Below, in pieces: positions 13,740 to 19,279 of a stretch of DNA of 19,279 nucleotides. This DNA is from a bacterium (GTDB taxonomy: Bacteria; JAUVQV01; DATDCY01), in assembly GCA_036524115.1 (NCBI GenBank), contig DATDCY010000366.1, positions 1-19,279 of the forward strand, given 5' to 3'. A program made the position numbers and the translations under genes. The notes under the pieces are model-generated. The model had not been told where the DNA came from, ran no database searches, and saw only the letters and a list, made by a program, of their open reading frames with translations. How positions within the stretch are numbered: position 1 is the stretch's first letter; each line of letters starts with the position of its first letter.

Positions 13740-13761
13740 CATCTCGCCTCGGGGGCGATGC
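13739..13761 (+). terminator. Hairpin overlapping the aldolase stop codon
   Basis: GCATCTCGCC-TCGGG-GGCGATGC pairs over 8 bp with a 2-base bulge, starting at the last base of the aldolase stop codon. No T-tract follows, so the termination role is only suggested by position. Confidence 0.3.
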
Positions 13762-13824
13762 CGATTCCGGTCGTCGCCAGACGGGTGCTCCGGCGGCAGG
13801 AGACAGCCGGCCGTCCGATCCACT

Positions 13825-13863
13825 TCTCCCCCCTTTGGCAAAGGGGGGCAGGGGGGATTTCGG
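13825..13863. repeat. Dispersed C/G palindromic repeat, copy 3 (best preserved)
   Basis: C6-TTT-GGC-AAA-G6 is a perfect 9-bp stem with a 3-base centre (13828-13848), followed by CA, G6 and ATTT. It lies in the 166-base gap between the aldolase and PAS genes and is the only fully intergenic copy of the three in the window. Similar palindromes whose reverse strand reads NPP..PLPKGG are common in GC-rich delta-proteobacterial-type genomes (recollection, not searched). Confidence 0.8.
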
Positions 13864-13905
13864 GGCATGACCTTCGGGACGAGACACTAGCGGCGGGAGC
13901 GTGCG

Positions 13906-14463
13906 ATGCGGAGAGTCTGCGCGTGGTGTAGGCGGGAGCTGGGCCGCGCGGGGAGCGCGGCCGACGATGCCCCGATCACCCACGGCATCTGCGGCGACTG
14001 CGCGCGGCGGGAGTTCTCGCCCCGCACGCTGCCGCTGCGGCAGTTCCTCGACCGTTTCGCGGAGCCGGTCTTCATCGTGAACGCGGCGACGCGGGTCGTG
14101 ACCGGCAACGCGACCGCTCTCGCCCTGCTCGGTAAGACCCCGTCGGAGATCGAGGATCGTCTCGGCGGGGATGCCCTCGGCTGTCGGCACGCCGAGCTGC
14201 CGGGGGGCTGCGGCAACACCCTTCACTGCCGGACCTGCACGATCCGGCTCACCGTGCGCTCGACCCTGGACTCGGGCCAGCCCCATGTCCGCGTCGCGGC
14301 CTACCCTGACCTGCCGGCCCTCAGCGGCGGCAGGCGCGTCCGGTTCCTGATCACGACCGAGCGGATGGGCGACGTCGTGCTGCTGCGGGTCGACGAGGTC
14401 GCGGACGAGGGGCCCGCCCTCCCGGCAGCCGACGACGACGAGGAGGACGGCCCAACCTGCTGA
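13906..14463 (+). CDS. Zinc-ribbon / PAS-like protein with a Cys-rich PGGCG motif
   Basis: A 185-residue protein. Residues 1-40 form a zinc ribbon, CAWC (5-8) and ITHGICGDC (24-32), of the kind found in PAS-containing sensor proteins. Residues about 45-165 resemble a PAS domain (FAEPVFIVNAATRVVTGNATALALLG), interrupted by GCRHAELPGGCGNTLHCRTCTIRLTV (92-117) with Cys93, His95, Cys102, His107, Cys108 and Cys111. That pattern could bind a metal or Fe-S cluster. The end is acidic (DDDEEDGPTC). No kinase, GGDEF or DNA-binding output domain is present, so it may be a stand-alone sensor or partner of an unlinked protein. GGGAG lies 8-12 bases before the ATG. The C/G palindrome copy is just upstream. 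Confidence 0.75.
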   Translation: MRRVCAWCRRELGRAGSAADDAPITHGICGDCARREFSPRTLPLRQFLDRFAEPVFIVNAATRVVTGNATALALLGKTPSEIEDRLGGDALGCRHAELPGGCGNTLHCRTCTIRLTVRSTLDSGQPHVRVAAYPDLPALSGGRRVRFLITTERMGDVVLLRVDEVADEGPALPAADDDEEDGPTC

Positions 14464-14475
14464 GCAGGCGACAGA

Positions 14476-14574
14476 CTATTCGTCTTTCGCCAGCCGCTTG
14501 GCGTCGGCCAGGTCCTTCAACCTGCCGGTTGCGTGCTTGTTCCTGAGTGCAGATGCGGCGATCTCGTAGGGCAC
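14476..14574 (-). pseudogene. 3' remnant of a nucleotidyltransferase-like (toxin-antitoxin-type) gene
   Basis: On the minus strand a 32-codon segment ending in TAG reads like the conserved C-terminal tail of MNT/AbiEii-like or related nucleotidyltransferase-domain proteins: KHATGRLKDLADAKRL, comparable to the familiar KRATGRPKDLADxEAL ending. The frame continues upstream only to a stop at 14608-14610 and has no start codon or similarity there, and the pyrimidine-dimer gene begins at 14615 on the other strand. The rest of the gene has therefore been lost, perhaps when the neighbouring gene arrived. The family call rests on the short tail alone. Confidence 0.5.
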
Positions 14575-14614
14575 CTGACGGCTCCAGGCAGGAGCCCTAT
14601 GGTAGAGTCACGCG

Positions 14615-15052
14615 GTGCGCCTCTGGAGCCTGCATTCGCGCTGCCTGGACGCGCAGGGTCTCGTCGCGCTCTGGCGCGAGGCGTTGCTGGCGCAGGCCGT
14701 CCTGCTCGGACGCACGCGCGGGTACCGGTACCACCCCCAGTTGACCCGATTCCGCGAGACGCGCTCGCCGGCGGGAGCGATCGCGGCCTATCTGCGCGGC
14801 GTGCACGAGGAGGCGGCCCGCCGTGGCTATCAGTTCGATGCGGGCAGGATCGTCGCCGCCGGGCGCGCCGAGCCGATCGCGGTCACGCGCGGGCAGCTCG
14901 ACTACGAGTGGGAGCACCTCGCGAACAAGCTGCGGGTGCGCGCGCCGGAGTGGCTCGCCGGCCTCGGCGCGCGGGCGCGTCCCGTCCCGCACCCGATTTT
15001 TCGCGTCGTGCCCGGCCCGGTGGAGGCCTGGGAGCGGATGTCTCGAGGCTGA
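14615..15052 (+). CDS. Pyrimidine dimer DNA glycosylase-like protein (Pyr_excise / endonuclease V family)
   Basis: A 145-residue protein beginning MRLWSLHSRCLDAQGLVALWREALLAQAVL, the recognisable start of bacterial proteins in the family of T4 endonuclease V (DenV). T4 enzyme uses Thr2 as nucleophile and Glu23 as acid; here Glu22 aligns with that Glu, but residue 2 is Arg, as in the cellular branch, so glycosylase activity is not assured. Further family-like segments are RGYRYHPQLTRF, AIAAYLRGVHEEAARRGYQFD and ITVTRGQL-type text (VTRGQLDYEWEHLANKLRVRAPEWL). GTG 14615 is the start; GGTAGAG stands upstream. The gene is alone, next to the antisense remnant on one side and the 164-bp inverted-repeat element on the other. 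Confidence 0.82.
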   Translation: MRLWSLHSRCLDAQGLVALWREALLAQAVLLGRTRGYRYHPQLTRFRETRSPAGAIAAYLRGVHEEAARRGYQFDAGRIVAAGRAEPIAVTRGQLDYEWEHLANKLRVRAPEWLAGLGARARPVPHPIFRVVPGPVEAWERMSRG

Positions 15053-15092
15053 GATCGAGGGAGTGGTTTCGAGAATCACCAGCCCAGGCACA

Positions 15093-15256
15093 GGGCCCAG
15101 GACGGGGGCGCCCGTGAACGGCCATAGGGAGCCGGCCCCGCGTGTGGCGCGTTGAGGAGGCCGGCGACCTGGCTGTCGCGCTCGCCGAGTGACAGCGGCT
15201 TCCATGGGAGCAGCCGCGGCGCGACATAAGTGAACGGGCGCCCCCGTCCGGGGCCC
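15093..15256. repeat. 164-bp element with 23-bp terminal inverted repeats (MITE-like or structured RNA)
   Basis: Arms at 15093-15115 and 15234-15256 match at 22 of 23 positions as reverse complements (inner part GGACGGGGGCGCCCGT at 15100-15115, perfect). Inside lie further stems: GTCGCGC/GCGCGAC (15175-15181/15219-15225), GCGGCT/AGCCGC (15195-15200/15212-15217) and CCGGC/GCCGG (15132-15136/15160-15164). GGCAC occurs on both outer flanks (15087-15091 and 15257-15261), a possible 5-bp target duplication with one extra base on the left. No convincing ORF is present. It fills most of the 242-base gap 15053-15294, ending 38 bases before the asparagine synthase ATG; TATCAT at 15280-15285 could be that gene's -10. 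Confidence 0.65.
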
Positions 15257-15294
15257 GGCACGAAGACGGGGGGATCGGGTATCATCCCCTGACC

Positions 15295-17211
15295 ATGTGC
15301 GGCATCTGCGGCCTCGTCTTCGCCGACCCGGCGCGGCCCGTGCCGCCCGGCGCGATCGAGCGCATGAACCAGGCGCTCGCGCACCGCGGTCCCGACGACC
15401 ACGGCACCTTCGCCGAGCCCGGCGTCGCCCTTGGCCATCGCCGCCTTGCCATCATCGACCTCTCGCCCGCCGGCCACCAGCCCATGGGCAACGAGGACGG
15501 CTCGCTGCAGATCGTCTTCAACGGCGAGATCTACAACTACCGCGACCTGCGCCCGGACCTCGAGCGCGGCGGCCACACCTTCCGCTCGCACAGCGACACC
15601 GAGGTGATCCTCCACCTCTACGAGGAGCGCGGCGAGCGCTGCCTCGAGGCGCTGCGCGGCATGTTCGCCTTCGCGATCTGGGACCGCCGCCGCCGGCGGC
15701 TGTTCGCGGCGCGCGACCGCGTCGGCAAGAAGCCTCTCGTCTACGCGCACGCCGCCAACGGCGACCTGGCCTTCTCCTCCGAGCTGGCCTCCCTCGCCGC
15801 CGCTCCCGGCTTTCCCCGCGACGTCGACGAGACCGCGCTGCACCACTACCTGACGTACCAGTTCGTCCCCGCGCCCCTGACCATCTGGCGCGGCGCGAAG
15901 AAGCTGGAGCCCGCGCACTTCCTCGTCTGGGAGGACGGCCGGGTGCGCACCGCGCGCTGGTGGGAGCTGCACTACGTCCCGAAGCTGCGCCTCGGCTCGC
16001 TCGCGGCCTACCGGGAGCGCTTCCTCGACATCTTCCGCGAGGCCGTGCGCGTGCGCCTGGTGAGCGACGTGCCGCTCGGCGCCTTCCTCTCGGGCGGCGT
16101 GGATTCCAGCGCCGTCGTCGCCGTGATGAGCGACGAGGGGGCGGCGCCGGTGCGCACCTTCTCGATCGGCTTCTCCGTGCGCGACTACGACGAGGTGCGC
16201 TACGCCCGGATGGTCGCGGCCCGCTACGGCACCGAGCACACCGAGCTGACCGTCGAGCCGCGCGCCCTCGACGTGTTGCCCAAGCTCGTCCGCCACTACG
16301 GCGAGCCCTTCGGCGACTCCTCCGCGGTGCCGACCTGGTACGTCTCGGAGCTGACGCGCCGCTCGGTGACCGTCGCGCTCTCGGGCGACGGCGGCGACGA
16401 GGCCTTCGGCGGCTACCAGCGCTACCTCGCCGACCGGCTCATCGCCGGCTACCTGCGCCTGCCGCGCGTCCTGCGCGACGGCCTGATCCGCCGCGCCATC
16501 GAGGCCCTGCCCGGGACGCGCCGCCCGCGCGGCTTCATCGGCCGGCTCAAGCGCTTCGTCGCCACGGCGGACCCCTCGCGCGAGCGCCAGTACGTGCGCT
16601 ACCTGTGCATGTTCGCGAACGACGCCAAGGCCGCGCTGCTCGCGCCCGGGTTCGCCGCGCGCATGGCGGGGGTGGATTCCGTCGCCCTCGTCGAGGACCT
16701 CTACCGGCGCGCCGACGCGCCCGCGTTCCTCGACCGCACGCTCTTCGTCGACACGCACTCGTACCTCCCCGACGACATCCTCGTGAAGGTCGACATCGCG
16801 AGCATGGGCAACGCGCTGGAGACCCGCGCCCCGTTCCTGGACCACCGTCTCCTCGAGTTCGCCGCAGCGTGCCCGCCGGGGCTGAAGCTGCGCGGCGCGA
16901 CCGGGAAATACCTCGTCAAGAAGGCGCTCGAGCCGCACCTGCCCCGCGAGATCCTGTACCGGCGCAAGATGGGCTTCGGCATGCCGGTCGCCGAGTGGTT
17001 CCGCGGGGGCCTCGGCGAGATGGCCGGCGACCTGCTGCTCTCGCCGCGCGCCCTCCAGCGCGGCTACTTCCGCCGCGAAACGCTCGAGCGGCTCTTCGGC
17101 GAGCACCGCAGCCTGGAGCAGGACCACGGCTACCGCCTCTGGACGCTGCTCTTCCTCGAGCTCTGGTTCCGGGAATTCGTCGACGGCGCCCCGCGCCCGA
17201 ACCTTTCCTGA
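15295..17211 (+). CDS. asnB: Asparagine synthase (glutamine-hydrolysing), AsnB family
   Basis: A 638-residue two-domain enzyme. The N-terminal glutaminase starts MCGICGLVF with nucleophile Cys2 after Met removal and has LAHRGPDD, GHRRLAIIDLSPAGHQPM and IVFNGEIYNYRDLR. The synthetase domain has the PP-loop FLSGGVDSSAV (SGGVDSS at 266-272), YGEPFGDSSAVPTWYVSELTRRSVTVALSGDGGDEAFGGY and DDILVKVDIASMGNALETRAPFLDHRLLEF. It transfers glutamine ammonia to aspartate via an aspartyl-AMP intermediate. Paralogues of this length in polysaccharide clusters may amidate other carboxylates, but no such cluster is seen here. There is no clear ribosome binding site before the ATG (CCCCTGACC), and a structured 164-bp element lies just upstream. 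Confidence 0.95.
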   Translation: MCGICGLVFADPARPVPPGAIERMNQALAHRGPDDHGTFAEPGVALGHRRLAIIDLSPAGHQPMGNEDGSLQIVFNGEIYNYRDLRPDLERGGHTFRSHSDTEVILHLYEERGERCLEALRGMFAFAIWDRRRRRLFAARDRVGKKPLVYAHAANGDLAFSSELASLAAAPGFPRDVDETALHHYLTYQFVPAPLTIWRGAKKLEPAHFLVWEDGRVRTARWWELHYVPKLRLGSLAAYRERFLDIFREAVRVRLVSDVPLGAFLSGGVDSSAVVAVMSDEGAAPVRTFSIGFSVRDYDEVRYARMVAARYGTEHTELTVEPRALDVLPKLVRHYGEPFGDSSAVPTWYVSELTRRSVTVALSGDGGDEAFGGYQRYLADRLIAGYLRLPRVLRDGLIRRAIEALPGTRRPRGFIGRLKRFVATADPSRERQYVRYLCMFANDAKAALLAPGFAARMAGVDSVALVEDLYRRADAPAFLDRTLFVDTHSYLPDDILVKVDIASMGNALETRAPFLDHRLLEFAAACPPGLKLRGATGKYLVKKALEPHLPREILYRRKMGFGMPVAEWFRGGLGEMAGDLLLSPRALQRGYFRRETLERLFGEHRSLEQDHGYRLWTLLFLELWFREFVDGAPRPNLS

Positions 17212-17270
17212 AGATCTCCATCTAAGCCCTGCGGGAATTGGCGTGCCGAAAATGGGGTGCGAGCGAGCAA

Positions 17271-17306
17271 TTGACTTTTTTCACAATATTCCCTATGTTG
17301 TGAAAA
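17271..17306 (+). promoter_or_regulatory. ftsH promoter with a 9-bp inverted repeat
   Basis: TTGACT (17271-17276), a 17-bp spacer and TATGTT (17294-17299) make a good sigma-70 promoter in an AT-rich island. Overlapping it, TTTTCACAA (17278-17286) and TTGTGAAAA (17298-17306) are a perfect inverted repeat with an 11-base centre that covers the spacer and -10. CCCTATGT at 17291-17298, 13 bases after TTGACTT, also vaguely fits a sigma-32-type -10. The order of half-sites is the reverse of Rex (TTGTGA..TCACAA) and CRP sites. Confidence 0.6.
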
Positions 17307-17345
17307 CTTGAGCATGGCGATGAAAACAGGAGGGCGGCGACCGCT

Positions 17346-19187
<1,842 letters not shown>

Positions 19188-19279
19188 GAGCGCCGCTGTC
19201 CGCGGCCCCGCGAGGGGAAAGGTGCGGGCGGAGGCTGCCGGGCGGCCGGTTGAGCGCGGAGGCGGCGTGAGGCGCCGCC

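Noticed and set aside
12222-13868. A 548-codon minus-strand open frame across the aldolase gene.
   Set aside because: It is a GC-driven shadow of the aldolase, with Arg/Asp/Val-rich text and no domain pattern.
15280-15285. A firm asnB promoter at TATCAT.
   Set aside because: No -35 is found at 16-18 bases, and the hexamer is only 9 bases before the ATG, so it is mentioned only as a possibility.
15076-17127. A 683-codon minus-strand open frame across asnB.
   Set aside because: It is the antisense shadow of asparagine synthase; its tail simply runs through the 164-bp inverted-repeat element.
17278-17306. A Rex or CRP binding site upstream of ftsH.
   Set aside because: The half-sites TCACAA and TTGTGA are in the everted order, opposite to Rex (TTGTGA..TCACAA) and CRP (TGTGA..TCACA) sites.

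Overview
The window is a GC-rich (about 70% by eye), densely coded bacterial chromosome segment with 19 complete protein genes, one 5'-truncated gene at the left edge and one gene remnant. No rRNA, tRNA, CRISPR, transposase or phage gene was seen. A lipobox lipoprotein of the CsgG type and a secreted cyclophilin point to a Gram-negative. The gene mix (FAD-linked glycolate/lactate-type oxidase, nitronate monooxygenase family, family 4 uracil-DNA glycosylase, TusA/DsrE-type sulfur carriers, Cys-rich PAS protein) and the dispersed GC-rich palindrome that reads as 'NPP..PLPKGG' suggest an uncultured Desulfobacterota- or Myxococcota-like lineage. That placement is inference and not firm.

Layout. 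1-2487: a truncated Cys-rich protein and a SEC-C mini-protein on +, then a SPL-like radical SAM protein and a CsgG-PrcB fusion lipoprotein on -. 2488-2766: a divergent promoter and a NifU-C/Nfu-type Fe-S scaffold on +. 2880-8906: a run of six minus-strand genes, read from right to left: metallophosphoesterase, family 4 UDG, secreted cyclophilin, tandem UspA, FAD-linked oxidase, nitronate monooxygenase. The last two overlap by one base. 9062-10275: an ArsR-type regulator, a TusA-like sulfurtransferase and a DsrE2-like protein, behind a TTGACA box with an adjacent AT-rich dyad. 10449-14463: a TIM-barrel isomerase/endonuclease-fold protein, a two-TM potassium channel with a non-RCK C-terminal domain, a class II aldolase and a zinc-ribbon/PAS protein. 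14476-15052: a decayed antisense gene end and a pyrimidine-dimer glycosylase-like protein. 15093-15256: a 164-bp element with 23-bp terminal inverted repeats and nested stems. 15295-19187: asparagine synthase and FtsH, the latter behind a strong promoter carrying a 9-bp inverted repeat.

Three kinds of non-coding element stand out. The first is a pair of about 110-bp inverted copies sharing an identical 38-bp core (2880-2991 and 10277-10386). The second is three copies of a C/G-rich palindrome (7102-7137, 7735-7770, 13825-13863), two of which form the C-termini of neighbouring proteins. The third is the MITE-like or structured-RNA-like element before asnB. The longest gene-free stretch is 15053-15294 (about 240 bases), described below. 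The terminal 19188-19279 holds no gene I can support.

Functionally, most genes look like housekeeping or stress functions: DNA repair (UDG, pyrimidine-dimer glycosylase-like, possibly the SPL-like protein), protein quality control (FtsH, cyclophilin), stress (UspA) and Fe-S/sulfur handling. The most coherent small system is the regulator plus two sulfur carriers at 9062-10275. I see no unmistakable new multi-gene system. The best candidates for undescribed biology are the intergenic elements, the CsgG-PrcB fusion, the Cys-rich PAS protein and the sulfur-carrier module.
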